A DNA stretch of 64,000 bases, taken from positions 1 to 64,000 of the forward strand of contig CALJNB010000002.1 of NCBI GenBank assembly GCA_937981985.1. Direction: 5' to 3'. The notes under the pieces were generated by a model, which saw only the letters and a program-made list of their open reading frames with translations, did no database searches and had not been told where the DNA came from. The stretch is from an uncultured bacterium (GTDB lineage: Bacteria; Myxococcota_A; Bradymonadia; Bradymonadales; Bradymonadaceae). Numbering within the stretch: the first letter of the stretch is position 1; every line of letters begins with the position of its first letter. Positions 50,782 to 61,500 of the stretch are shown here, one piece after another. Made by a program: the position numbers and the translations under genes.

Positions 50782-51255
50782 ATGCACGATGACATTGAAA
50801 TATTGTATCGCCGGTTTGGTCCGATGGTGTTTAGACGTTGTAAATCCTTATTAGGCAACGAGGAAGACGCCATGGATGCCACGCAAGACGTTTTCGTTAG
50901 GCTTTTAGATCGTCAGGAGCTCAATATCGATACGCCTTCGAGTTTCCTTTATGTCGCTGCCACTCGCCAATGCCTAAACAAAATAAGATCAAGCAAACGC
51001 AAAGGCACTCACGAAGACCGAGTCGAGGAGATCGCAAGTTTGGATTTCAGCAATGAAAATCGGTCGCTTGCAGGTTCTTTGCTTCGAAAACTATTTTTCG
51101 AATACCCGGACTCAACACGGCTGATGGCTGTGCTTCATTACCACGACGGGTACACACTTGAAGAGACAGCCAAAGCGGTAGGTATGTCCGTTTCTGGCGT
51201 GCGAAAACGTCTTCAACCCTTGCGCCAACATTTAAGAATTAAGGAGAGTTCATGA
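50782..51255 (+). CDS. ECF sigma factor
   Basis: 157 residues. Region 2 (YRRFGPMVFRRCKSLLGNEEDAMDATQDVFVRLL) and region 4 (YTLEETAKAVGMSVSGVRKRLQPLRQHL) with little between, the two-domain ECF type. Start at ATG 50782; a GTG two codons upstream is possible. Its stop overlaps the ATG of the following gene by 4 bp (ATGA), the standard coupling with a cognate anti-sigma factor. Confidence 0.9.
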   Translation: MHDDIEILYRRFGPMVFRRCKSLLGNEEDAMDATQDVFVRLLDRQELNIDTPSSFLYVAATRQCLNKIRSSKRKGTHEDRVEEIASLDFSNENRSLAGSLLRKLFFEYPDSTRLMAVLHYHDGYTLEETAKAVGMSVSGVRKRLQPLRQHLRIKESS

Positions 51256-52937
51256 ATAAGAACGTTCTGGACAATGAAGTATATCGTCTTCTTTTGGGAG
51301 AGTTAAGCGAAACCGAAGCCGCAAACCTAAGGGAACAATTAAAAGCTGAGGATGGGAATCTTGATCGTATCGATCGTCTTAAAAAGGGTGACGACGCATT
51401 TTTAGATAGATTCCCGCCGCAGGTGTTCGCTGCTCAAGTCGAATCAAAATTAGGGAAAGGAAGTGAAGCAGTAAATATTAGTAAACCAATCAACAAAAAA
51501 AGAGGTCATCGAATGGTAGGAAAGAGAATTTTATTGGTAGTAGCAGCTGTCGCAGTTACGGGGGCGTACGTAAATCATCTTAATACGAGTTCGGAAAAGA
51601 ACGTGGAGTCGGTCTCGTCGAAGCACGTGGAAAAAATTACGACCAAAGATTTTGAAACGGATTTTGCCAAAATTAAGAAATATATTCAAAAGGACGCGGC
51701 ACCCTCCGATGAGGAATTGAGACTCTTTTCGGGATTCTTAGCGGACTACGACGTAAACAAAGACCCAGACCGAATGCTTTGGGTGGCCAGCAATTATGCG
51801 ACCCTACTTGATAACGGCGGTCATTCTAATTTGCCATCTGCCGCATCTGTGCGCACCAAGATAGCTAACGATTTTCGCCAGTTGTCAAATCAGGAAAAGG
51901 CGAATCTTAATATGTCAAAACAAGGAGTTGCAAAGTCGCTCTTTATGGATTCCGAAAAAGACTTTCTAAAGTTTACCTCAATTATTCTTTCAAGTTCCGA
52001 CGAGGCAATCCTTAAAAATCAGCTCGTCGAAAAACGGGCTTTGAGTAAAGTGATTGAGAAAAAGCTAGATGAAGTCATCGGACTGGATGTTCCTCGTTGG
52101 TCAGTCGCAGCGCATTATAGAAGCGCTGCAATGTCAGTTGATTCCGCAGAAGCTGTACGTCGATCCTATATTCCTCCGCGACTGACTCCATCTCAAGTTT
52201 TGAAATATAGACAGGTCTTAGAAAAAGCAGCGATGAAAATTGAATTAAGCGCCTTGGACGCTTTACAAAAAGGGTTAGCTCTGAAGACTTCCGATATCCA
52301 ATATCTTAGCGAAAGTCGAATTCTATTGGCCCAGTTGAAAATAAAGCTCTGCCCAAACCAGACTGAGGTTGATGTTTTGAATAGCGTAATTAACGAAATT
52401 AGACGCGGTTCGATAAAGAAGGCCGAACAGAACATACAAAGTGTTGATATTAAATCTGAGATTCATTTTCCGGAGTTGGTTGAGATCAAGACGAGACTAT
52501 CTGACAATATTTTCCAGGAAGACCTTAACGCTGATGCCGAAAAATTAGAGACGAAACTAGAAAATTGGATCTGCGGGACGCAAACGATTGAAAAAGTCGC
52601 GCGAAATCATAGTGTTCAAGATAAGAAAAGCGATATGAAAGCAAAACTAACGCGCATCGACATTCGTGAGACGATCGAAAACGCACGATCGAAATTTCGT
52701 AAATGTGCTGACCGTTCGAATGCATCCAATTTTAGTGGAGAGATAAACGTCAGCTTCTTAATCGCGAAGTCGGGTCAGGTTTGGGAAGGGAACGTCCAGC
52801 CCTCTCTTCGTGAAAAAGATATAGGTCGCTGCATACACGATGTGATGTTGACCTTACGTTTCCCTAAATCCGAAAGCGAGCAACGCGTAAGCTATCCAGT
52901 TTTTGTTGCTAAAACGACCAGCGAAAAAAACGAATAG
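51252..52937 (+). CDS. Membrane anti-sigma factor-like protein with TonB/AgmX-like C-terminus
   Basis: 561 residues. N-terminal cytoplasmic region (1-70) with EVYRLLLGELSETEAANLREQL and a later FPPQVFAAQV, the pattern of myxobacterial ECF anti-sigma or sensor proteins; the zinc-binding HxxxCxxC is absent. One membrane helix at about 90-106. The periplasmic part is helical, and the last ~90 residues (ENARSKFRKCADRS..., GEINVSFLIAKSGQV, GRCIHDVMLTLRFP, YPVFV) resemble the AgmX/PglI or TonB C-terminal domain. It may hold the sigma factor until an envelope signal arrives. Not certain as anti-sigma. Confidence 0.75.
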   Translation: MNKNVLDNEVYRLLLGELSETEAANLREQLKAEDGNLDRIDRLKKGDDAFLDRFPPQVFAAQVESKLGKGSEAVNISKPINKKRGHRMVGKRILLVVAAVAVTGAYVNHLNTSSEKNVESVSSKHVEKITTKDFETDFAKIKKYIQKDAAPSDEELRLFSGFLADYDVNKDPDRMLWVASNYATLLDNGGHSNLPSAASVRTKIANDFRQLSNQEKANLNMSKQGVAKSLFMDSEKDFLKFTSIILSSSDEAILKNQLVEKRALSKVIEKKLDEVIGLDVPRWSVAAHYRSAAMSVDSAEAVRRSYIPPRLTPSQVLKYRQVLEKAAMKIELSALDALQKGLALKTSDIQYLSESRILLAQLKIKLCPNQTEVDVLNSVINEIRRGSIKKAEQNIQSVDIKSEIHFPELVEIKTRLSDNIFQEDLNADAEKLETKLENWICGTQTIEKVARNHSVQDKKSDMKAKLTRIDIRETIENARSKFRKCADRSNASNFSGEINVSFLIAKSGQVWEGNVQPSLREKDIGRCIHDVMLTLRFPKSESEQRVSYPVFVAKTTSEKNE

Positions 52938-53217
52938 AGATATCGCTATTAAGATTATAGACCTGGAGAAGTTTCTAAGGGTTTCTAGATTCCTCAGATT
53001 TCTTAAAGTAAGGACCGATCGATGATCGCGAACGGATGAGATCAACCCTCTCCCTTCTACTCTTTGAACGACTCGTTTAGTGATAACTCGATCAAATTTT
53101 AGCGCCAAAGTCTTGAGATTTTACGATCCTATCTCCTAAAAAATTCTAAAAATGGTTTGGAGTTTGACTTTAGTTTTCTTACAATGACTAAACAATCACA
53201 AAACTAGGAGCCCCTCG

Positions 53218-55565
53218 ATGCGCATCGGACAATTTCGATTGATCGAACAAATAGGACAGGGTGGGACGAGCTGTGTCTGGAGAGGAGAGCACATCGTCCA
53301 GAGTACTCCAGTTGCGATTAAGATCATGAATCGGGAGTGGATTCAAAAAGAGGGTTTCGCGGCCTTTCAACATGAAGTTCAAACGATGGCGCGTCTAAGT
53401 CACCCTGGTATTGTAAGGATTTTTGATTCCAATGTTGTAAGCACGCAGGTCGAACAAGAGTCTAACCATATCCTTTTCGCTGGTGATCCGTGTGTGATGA
53501 TGGAGTTCGCTCAACACGGCACCTTACATTCAATACGCGAATCTCTAGATTGGGATGGTTTGAAATTTGTCGTACGTTCAATCTTGAGTTCTTTATCTCA
53601 TGCGCATGCCCGCAATGTTCTACATAGTGATCTAAAACCTGGAAACATTTTGGTTACCAAACACCAAAATCGTACGTTGGCCAGGATGACCAAGAAGAGG
53701 CCGCTACTTTTATTTATCGACGACGCTCAATGGGGCGAAGAACCGGTAGCGTTTGCAGAATATCTAAGAGAAGAACGCGACGTCCCTGTGATGGTAATCG
53801 CGACAATTCGCGAGGATGCTTTGGCGAGGGAGCCGAAATTTTCCGATTTATTTGATACCTCGGTTTGGCTAAAAGCGCTCGACGCAGATGAGCATCGTCG
53901 CCTCGTCGAAGAGCTGCTTCCGTTGCTGTCCGATCTTGTGACTGCGATCTCAAACCGTACCGCAGGCAACCCACTCTTCGCGGTCCAACTAATAGAGGAT
54001 TGGGTTCAACGTGGAGTTCTAGAATATTCTGACACTGGATTTGCCTTACAAAGAGGTTCGGTGCTTCGATTGCCTAAGTCGATACATCAGGTATGGGACG
54101 CGCGTTTTGAAGAGCTAAACGAAAACTTCCCCAACGCATCAGCTCCACTTTTTGTGGGCGCAATTCTAGGCCTCGAGGTGGATGATCAAGAATGGAAGTG
54201 GGTCTGCGAAAAATTAGATTTGGTTATCCCCGACGAACTCTTATCCTATCTGGCCAAAAGTCGTCTCATTTCTGACGTTGATGGAGGTTGGGCGTTTACG
54301 CATTCGATGTTGCGAGAAGCAATTCTTGAAAACGGGAGCCCGACGCATAGTTCTGCGGAGGTTCATAGAGCCGCCGCACGCGTTCTCGTCAAAGTCAAAA
54401 ACGAGGAGCCCAGCCATCGTTTGCGTATTGCCCAACACTTTATCGACGGCGAAAGGCCCAAAGACGCGGTTGAACACTAACGAATGCGGCGTTGGATTTT
54501 ACCCATCGCGGAGAGTATCGGGAAGCTAAGAATACGATAGTGAGGTACGAAGAGGTTCTTCAACTTTTAAATATTCCTAAAAGTGATCCTCTTTGGGGTG
54601 CTCTTCTTTCTCAGAGAATAATCGCAGGCAATGACTTATGGGAAACCGTCAAGGTCGAAGAGTTGGACGAACTTGTCGCTCAAGCCCATCAACCTGGTTG
54701 GGAGAAAATTTTACCTCTAATGCTAATTCGACAGGCCGAATTAAATCTGAGGACAGGCCGTTTCGAAATCGGAAAAAAACAAATGGATGTTCTATTGGGA
54801 ATGGATTTAGAGCTTAAAAATAGGTTCAGTTGTTTGGTCGATCTAGCCGTTTGGACATTTAGTCAGGGACTTCTAAATGACAGTATCAAACATCTAAAAG
54901 AGGCAGAGATGCTGATTCCCCAAATTCCAGACAATCTCGAACTCGAGCGTAGATTATCCGGAACGTTAACGTTTCCGCTCATAGTCAATGGAGATTTGGA
55001 TTCGGCCGAAAGATACGCTAAGCGTGCAATAGAACTAGCGACACTCCTTGGAAATCGAAGCTCTGAGGGGACGAATTGGGCGCAGATCGGCAAAATTGTA
55101 ATGGCGAGAGGGAATCTCGATGCCGCGGCGATTGCGAAAAAGCGCGCCATTTTTCTTTTCAAATCTACAGGGGGTAAAAACGTTTGTTTTTCGCAGTTTG
55201 GTCTGGCTCAAATTTATTTGGAACAACGTAAATATAAACTAGCTCTATTGGAATTTCAAAACGCTTATAGGCATGAAGATTATGAGGTTTGGTATCGTTT
55301 AGGAGAAAGTACCGCTTGGGCTGGACTCCAACGTTGGCAAGAGATGTTGGAGGAACTGGATCTGGTCGATCAAAGGGTACCTGAACTGGCGTGTGTTGAT
55401 TTTGAACTTATCGAACTAACTGATATTGGTATTAGAGTGTGTCGTGATGCCGGTCAGAAAACTGCTCAAATTCGGTTTCACCAGATGAAATCGAAATTCT
55501 GTGAAAAGTTGAACCTGGTAGACGAAATGAAAAAGAACGACGAGATTCTTTCCTCGCTGGTTTGA
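53218..55565 (+). pseudogene. Broken Ser/Thr kinase - ATPase - TPR protein gene
   Basis: Two frames that together form one degraded gene. The first (53218-54480) opens with a kinase N-lobe: GQGGTSCVW loop, AIKIMN lysine, catalytic HSDLKPGNIL. Directly after LVTKHQNR the sequence jumps to KRPLLLFIDDAQWG, the Walker B part of an AAA/NB-ARC-type ATPase. The kinase C-lobe (with DFG) and the ATPase Walker A are missing, as if by an in-frame internal deletion. At 54475-54480 the frame ends in TAA, but the -1 frame continues without a break (LTNAALDFTHRGEYREAK) through the TPR region to 55565. One missing base explains it. AGGAG precedes the first ATG. Confidence 0.78.
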
Positions 55566-55665
55566 AGTATCGAAGTTGTGTAAACGTGAGCGCTTAGCGT
55601 AAGAAACTGAGAAATAAAAGCTCATCTTCATTCGTTATGATATTGTAATCTTTTAGGAAGCTGAA

Positions 55666-57126
55666 ATGACTGGACTATTTAAAGTAGTTTTTGGAATGAT
55701 TGTAGTCATAATTCCTTTACTTGCGGTCTGGCTATCAAGTTCTCTTGCCATCTACCTCAACGCGCCTTTGTGGGGCGCAATTCTTGCCGCCGTGATCTTG
55801 TTCCCGATATTACCCATTCTTTGGGAATTCTGGCGGTCAAATGTTTTTAAACAACGACAAAAAGAAAGAGAAGCCGCTGGGAAAAAGTTAAGGAGAAAAC
55901 GCCTCACTTTTAGTGATAGAATTATTATTCGTACATTTATTTTGAACCTAGGTTTTTTGGTGCTGTTATTAGGTCTTTTCCCGAAAGAGTCCTTCGAGGC
56001 CGTAAATACTAGAGGGGATTGGGTCTTAGCGGGAAACGACGGAGGCTATTATGATATCTCCAGAAAAGTCATTTTCGCGACTGCTTCTGGTTTAGAAGGG
56101 CTTCATAATCTGGCACGTGAGAACCCGTACGAAAAATACGAGCCCGAAGATCAACCTAAAATTACACCGAAGCCAAATCCAATTCCCATTCCGGCGCCAG
56201 AAGAAGTTGCAGAAAAGGAGAAGGAAGTTGAAAATGAAGAGGTGCGAAGTTTTGCAAGCGCACCGAGTTGGCCGATGAAACCCACGTTACATCCCTTAGT
56301 CACATCTATCACAAGCTCAGACGAAACCAGTATAAAGGCGGTCGCTGATTATATTTCTTCACGAGAAAAAGATCCCTTTCTTCGTATTAAGGCGATGAAC
56401 GACTATGTCGCAGATCGTATTGCGTACGATGCAGTAGCTTTAGCTGAAGGCCGCTATCCACCTCAAGATGCCGAGACGGTTTTTAAAACGCGAAAAGCAG
56501 TTTGTGCTGGTTATTCTAAGTTGATGGTCGCGCTAGCCAAACATACCGGAGATGAAATCAGATACGTGACAGGGGTTTCTAGGGAACAAGGCGGGCAGAT
56601 TGCTGGCGGCGGTCACGCTTGGAACGCGGCAAAAATTGAGGGTGCTTGGTACCTAATCGATACTACGTGGAATTCCGGTTCGGTAAAAGGAACCAAGTTT
56701 ACTAAAGCCTATACGACAGATTATTTATTTACTCCGCCAGAGGCTTTTGGGGTCGGCCATTTTCCCGAAGACGAACAATGGCAACTGCGCGGCGATCCGA
56801 TCGGACGAGGTGAGTTCGTCAGACAACCCATGCTTCGGGCTGGGTTTTTCGCAAATGCATTGGTCTTGCAGAGTCCGAAGCGTTCGCAAGTTACCGTTAA
56901 CACAGATCGTTTTGAAGTGAAGTTGAAGAACCCGCTGGGTCGAAAGCTGTTGGCTACGATTGTTTCAAAAAAAGGTGGTGAATCTATTCGTTGCGATGTC
57001 GACGAAGCAGAGTCAGCAAGTTTACTATGTCCGGTTCCCGACTACGGTGTTTACACAGTGCAGATTTTTGCGACCGCGAAAGGTAATAGTTATCCGATGG
57101 TGGGTCAGTTAGAAGTGGTGCGTTAG
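55666..57126 (+). CDS. Membrane-anchored transglutaminase-like protein
   Basis: 486 residues. Two membrane helices at the N-terminus (about 5-55), a third near 90-105, then a Pro/Glu-rich spacer. The transglutaminase-like core has Cys280 in RKAVCAGYSKL, His317 in GGGHAWN and Asp332 in LIDTTWNSG, the intact triad of the CYK3/KY-type group, followed by a beta-rich C-terminal domain. Catalysis may be protease-like or crosslinking; in this family it is often unknown. TAGGAAG precedes the ATG. Only a weak remnant of coding sequence precedes it. Confidence 0.88.
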   Translation: MTGLFKVVFGMIVVIIPLLAVWLSSSLAIYLNAPLWGAILAAVILFPILPILWEFWRSNVFKQRQKEREAAGKKLRRKRLTFSDRIIIRTFILNLGFLVLLLGLFPKESFEAVNTRGDWVLAGNDGGYYDISRKVIFATASGLEGLHNLARENPYEKYEPEDQPKITPKPNPIPIPAPEEVAEKEKEVENEEVRSFASAPSWPMKPTLHPLVTSITSSDETSIKAVADYISSREKDPFLRIKAMNDYVADRIAYDAVALAEGRYPPQDAETVFKTRKAVCAGYSKLMVALAKHTGDEIRYVTGVSREQGGQIAGGGHAWNAAKIEGAWYLIDTTWNSGSVKGTKFTKAYTTDYLFTPPEAFGVGHFPEDEQWQLRGDPIGRGEFVRQPMLRAGFFANALVLQSPKRSQVTVNTDRFEVKLKNPLGRKLLATIVSKKGGESIRCDVDEAESASLLCPVPDYGVYTVQIFATAKGNSYPMVGQLEVVR

Positions 57127-57191
57127 CGGGGGCTCGCGGCAGTCACGGTCATTTAGGCGATTTCTCTGTACTCACCAAACGGTTCAAATAC

Positions 57192-57218
57192 AAAAAAGCG
57201 AACCTGGATAGGCTCGCT
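57192..57218 (-). terminator. Terminator of the VolA-like/fadL operon
   Basis: On the - strand AGCGA and CCT pair with AGG and TCGCT around a 4-nt loop, with one A/C mismatch, followed by six Ts. It lies 27 bp after the fadL stop. Confidence 0.75.
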
Positions 57219-57244
57219 TGCGTCTTAGATTAGAAGAGGTGGGA

Positions 57245-58537
57245 TTAGAATCCGTAACCGAGATTGATACCAAGTAAATGTACTGTGGTGTTATAATCGC
57301 CATCGAGTTTGCCGTTTGTAAGTTCACGGTCTGTTAGGACGAGCATATATCCTAAATCGGCGCGGAATGAATTCCACGTGTATCCGGTGCCGGCTGTTAT
57401 AACGGAACGATCATTTCCGGGAAGCGAAGGAGATGCTGTGGCGTCTGGAATCGGTGTCATGTCGTAAGCGACGCCGACTCGTACTGGCCACGCTTCTGTG
57501 ATCTTATATTCTGCACCTAAACGAAACACCGGAGCATCGAACCAATCGAAGTCGATTGTACTCGTCGGTGGGTTGGTTTCATCTTCTTCGGGATCACAAC
57601 CGGTGGCACCGACCGTACAAGGTCGAGTGAATTGTAGATCGATTCTTTCGTTCGCCGACCAAGTGGTAAAACCAACTTCGAATCCGACAAATATTTTGTC
57701 ATTTCTGTAACCGGCTCCCGCTGTAATAGCGTGAGGTAGATTGATATCAGTAGAAACGTCTTGATCGACAAAGGTGTTTTCAAAAGGTGTTCCTTCCTCG
57801 CCTTCAAAGTGGGCGTTGCCCTCAAACGATAGATTGAATGCGCTTCTGTAGTTGACCGCAAAAGACAATTCGTCTGTAGGTTTATATAGAACGGCTGCGG
57901 TGGCGCCGAAGGCGACAGCGGTTCCACCGATGTGAGCGTTAACTTCTTTATCGTCGCGAAGAATAGACGTGTTTTCCAATTCTACAGTTCCGAAAACAAG
58001 CTGTCCGCCGACTGCCAGGGATAATCCTGTTTCGCCAAACTTGTAGGCAATATTTGGATTAACATCGATAGTTTGCAGACGTTGGCGACGGATTTGTTCT
58101 CGTCCAACCCAATCATCTTCGTATTCGACCGTCAATCCGTAAGGAAATGTAACGCCAATTCCAGCGGCTAAGTTTTCGCTGAAAGGAATCGCCAAATGAA
58201 AATTCGGTGGTGGTAATATCGCGTCAACGCTCTCGGCTGTATCTCCGTTTGGAGCTTCGTAGGAAATTTTCGGCATGATGACCGACGTTCCTATGTAGAT
58301 ATTCAGCGCGTCTTTTTCCGTCATTGCCGCAGGATTAAAATAAGAGCTATTGGGCTCCTCTGTATTCGCGGTTCCTACGCCGCCTAATGCCGTGGCGGTT
58401 CCACTATGAGTCGTTACCGCAAAACCAGCTGCGAAGGCTGAAGTTGAAAGCGCCATGGTACCGAGTGCAAGCCCGGCGACGCAGAGAGTTCTAATAGTTT
58501 GGCTCCGAAGGGAGCTCTGAAATAGTGTTATTTTCAT
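57245..58537 (-). CDS. fadL: FadL/OmpP1-family outer-membrane fatty-acid channel
   Basis: Beta-barrel channel for uptake of long-chain fatty acids and other hydrophobic compounds. 430 residues with signal peptide (cleaved near SAFAAG), followed by the N-terminal hatch typical of the family: GFAVTTHSGTATALGGVGTAN and EPNSSYFNPAAMT (the NPA motif). Beta strands rich in aromatic and Gly residues continue to a terminal aromatic (YGF). AGGAG is 7 bases before the ATG. Nine bases separate it from the upstream VolA-like gene, with which it forms an operon. Confidence 0.94.
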   Translation of the reverse strand: MKITLFQSSLRSQTIRTLCVAGLALGTMALSTSAFAAGFAVTTHSGTATALGGVGTANTEEPNSSYFNPAAMTEKDALNIYIGTSVIMPKISYEAPNGDTAESVDAILPPPNFHLAIPFSENLAAGIGVTFPYGLTVEYEDDWVGREQIRRQRLQTIDVNPNIAYKFGETGLSLAVGGQLVFGTVELENTSILRDDKEVNAHIGGTAVAFGATAAVLYKPTDELSFAVNYRSAFNLSFEGNAHFEGEEGTPFENTFVDQDVSTDINLPHAITAGAGYRNDKIFVGFEVGFTTWSANERIDLQFTRPCTVGATGCDPEEDETNPPTSTIDFDWFDAPVFRLGAEYKITEAWPVRVGVAYDMTPIPDATASPSLPGNDRSVITAGTGYTWNSFRADLGYMLVLTDRELTNGKLDGDYNTTVHLLGINLGYGF

Positions 58538-58546
58538 CTTAATCTC

Positions 58547-61500
58547 CTATCGATTTAAGCATTCTGTTGCGGTTACTTGGGTACCCGTTCCGGTAAAATT
58601 AGTTGCCAACCAAACGGCGCCTTGTTCTCTGGCGCAAGCTCCTGCTTTTCCGTTTGCTGCGTTCGGGTCAAGTTCGACCGCAAACCCATGACCGGTTCCC
58701 GTTGGGTAAGTTGTATCATCAAGACTGACGCCGATGGTTTCGGCGAGTAATTTTGTTGATGAGTTGGGTACTACGCTGTCATCAGTGACCATTTGAATCA
58801 TTACTTCGTTGGACGGAAGATCGGCACCTGGCGCAAAAGCTCCGCCAATGAACGCGATATCTTTTAACGTTTCGTAGCATGGAGGCATATTCATTACTCC
58901 ACATTCGCCCGCAGCAGGATCTTCAATCTTCATGTAGGGGGCAAAAGCATAAGGATCGATATAATCGGTCAACCATTGAATGAAATGAAGCGTTTGAAGT
59001 TCAGCGAAGGATCCAACAGTGAGTCCGATTCCTGAGAAAAGCGGTCCGAAGGTTTCGCTTTCAAGAAGGAGGTTTGTGAAAGAGCCACCACCAACGTTGA
59101 GGACAGCGGTCTGCACATCTGATTCCACCGTTACAAATAACGCACCGATGAACGCCCCGATACTTTGCCCAATGTATCCAATTTTGGAGTTGTTATCAGA
59201 AAATGAACTCCCGAGAACTGCGTCAAACGCACCGCCGGAAATCAGCTTACTGAGAACGACAAGATCAGAAGCGGATTGCATGAAAAGCGATTTAACAGCG
59301 ACGAAGTCCTGGGAAATAAATCCGTTTCCGGAAGCCGCTGGCTTACCGTCGGGATGCAAAGAGGTTTCGCCAGTTGTTCTTCCGCCGTGAAGGGGAAGGT
59401 CCATTGCAACAGTGGCGATACATCTTCCAGCGAGCTCGTTTGCGTAGGCCAATCCGATTCGTTTACGATATGATGTGAACCCGTGTTGTACGATTGCAAC
59501 ATCAAAAGGGGGTGAACACGTTCCGGTTGAAGCTGGAACGAAAACAGAAACACCGACCGATTGAAGAGTGGGCATGACTTGTGAAAGATGGGCCGACGCA
59601 TCTAGCCACCAGTGGGTATCGAATTCTACGTCCCAATGTATTTCAGCAAGGTTTGAAACATCGACGTTAACGCCGGCCTGGTCTGCTAAAGTGGTTGTTC
59701 CATCACCATTAATAAAGGGTGCGGTTTCAACTTTTGGATTCGCAGCGGTTACGGTTGGTAAACCTGCAGACATTTGGTCGATCGTTAACGCACGGAGTTC
59801 TTGAATCGGAAGAGTGGTATCCTGGGTTGTGTATGCCCAGGCGTTTACTACGTCCGTGCGGCCAAACCCAAAGAGTGCAGCGGCCTGAAATAGAGGCGCG
59901 TATTGATTTCTTGCACCTTCCAAAAGTGGGCCAGTCCCTTCGGGTATTTGAGCAATTTGCGGGACGCCCATCGCATCCACTAAGGGATACTGGCTACGTA
60001 AAAAGACAAAAGCGGGTGTGGGTTGAACCGGAAATCCGTTTCCTCCAATAATGCCATTACTTACGAGCCCAGCAACAACGGCTCCTTTTTGTAGGGGGCG
60101 TTTGAATTTGATGACCGCATTTCCTTCAAAGAAGGACGTGTCATAATCGTCATTGCCAAGACGCGGTGGCGGCGAAATATGTGTTTCAGCAAACGCGACC
60201 GTCTCAGATGTTACGGTTTCTTCTTTGGGATCCGGACCCATGAAAGGAACCCATGTTGGCGCCGTAGTAGAAAATCCCGGCCGAACACTGAGTTCAGAAT
60301 AGAAAAGCATTGATAGCATATCGCTTCCCATTGGGAGAGCGCAAAGCGGTCTATCAGCAGGACACCCGGTTTCCAAAAAAGCGTTGGGAAACGGAATTAC
60401 GCCGACGGTAGGATCGAAAACAGAGAAAGTATCTGTCCATGTGTACCACGACCAAACTGCGGAGAGGTCGGTGTATTTTAAAGAGGTTGTTTGTTCAATG
60501 AGTTCAGTCGTTCCGCGTAAAAGTGGACGGATTGCATGAAGTTGTAGTGCGGTAGCATCGCTAATCCCCAATGGAGCTAAAGCCGTTTTTGCGCATTTAA
60601 ATTCGGGACCCGCCTCTCCAGAAAAAGGGGCGCAAACGCCTTTATCGTCGGCACATTCTTGACCAACCATTGCGGCTTCACAAGCGTCACCGGGAATCAT
60701 TACGTCATGAGGTTGAATCGCGGCGAAGAGTTCGTTGGGAGGAAGCATCGGAAGGGTGGATTGAGTTCCGTCCGCTGCTGTTACGATGGTTTTAAGGTCT
60801 CGTGTTGCGAAAGCGAAATAATGTTCGTTCAAGCCGAAGGGGATGATGGTGCCATTCATATCAACGGGGGGCGTGATAATGATTTGCCCGCCGCACGCGT
60901 CTACCGAAAGGGTGTACCCTTCAACTTTGGTCGGGACGTCTCCGACGATTTTGAAGAGCTGTACCGTCTCGGGTGAAAGAGTGGATTCGTCGAGAGCACC
61001 GGTGAAAGGTAGAGTGATTGGAACACCACTCGTTGGCCATCCGTGTAATCCGTCAAGGTATTGATCAAAAACGCCTTGGGCACAATTTGCATTTTTACAA
61101 ATTCCGCTAACACATTTAAATCCCGCTCCGAGGCCGGCTACGCTGTCAGCACAAGCATCGTCATCAGAACACTGGACGAGAACCAACTCGGGCTTCTCGC
61201 AAGCTTCCGTTTCCGGAACCTTTTGACAATAGTTGAGTGGACTGGATGGAAAAGTTCCATCCGGTTCAATCGCTAAAGTATTCGGTAGTGGGATGGTGGC
61301 CGAAGCTGGGTCTAAAACGGTGAATCCATTCTTTACCACGGTCCATGTGAACAGTGATGCAACAACGTCGCGATCTAATTCAAGTGCTTCGGCGATAGGT
61401 CCGATCTGCTGTCGGATACCCTCAAGGCTCTGAGCTGTTATTGGATCATCGGCGAAGAGGTTTAGTTTGACTTCGCCGTCTTCGTAAATTGCATTTTTAG

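Noticed and set aside
54492-55565. TPR protein as a separate gene starting at TTG 54492
   Set aside because: The coding continues upstream in the same frame to the break of the kinase-ATPase gene and there is no ribosome site; better explained as one broken gene.
57517-57927. 136-codon frame on the - strand inside fadL
   Set aside because: Lies on the same strand in another frame of a clear FadL gene; composition looks like a shadow.
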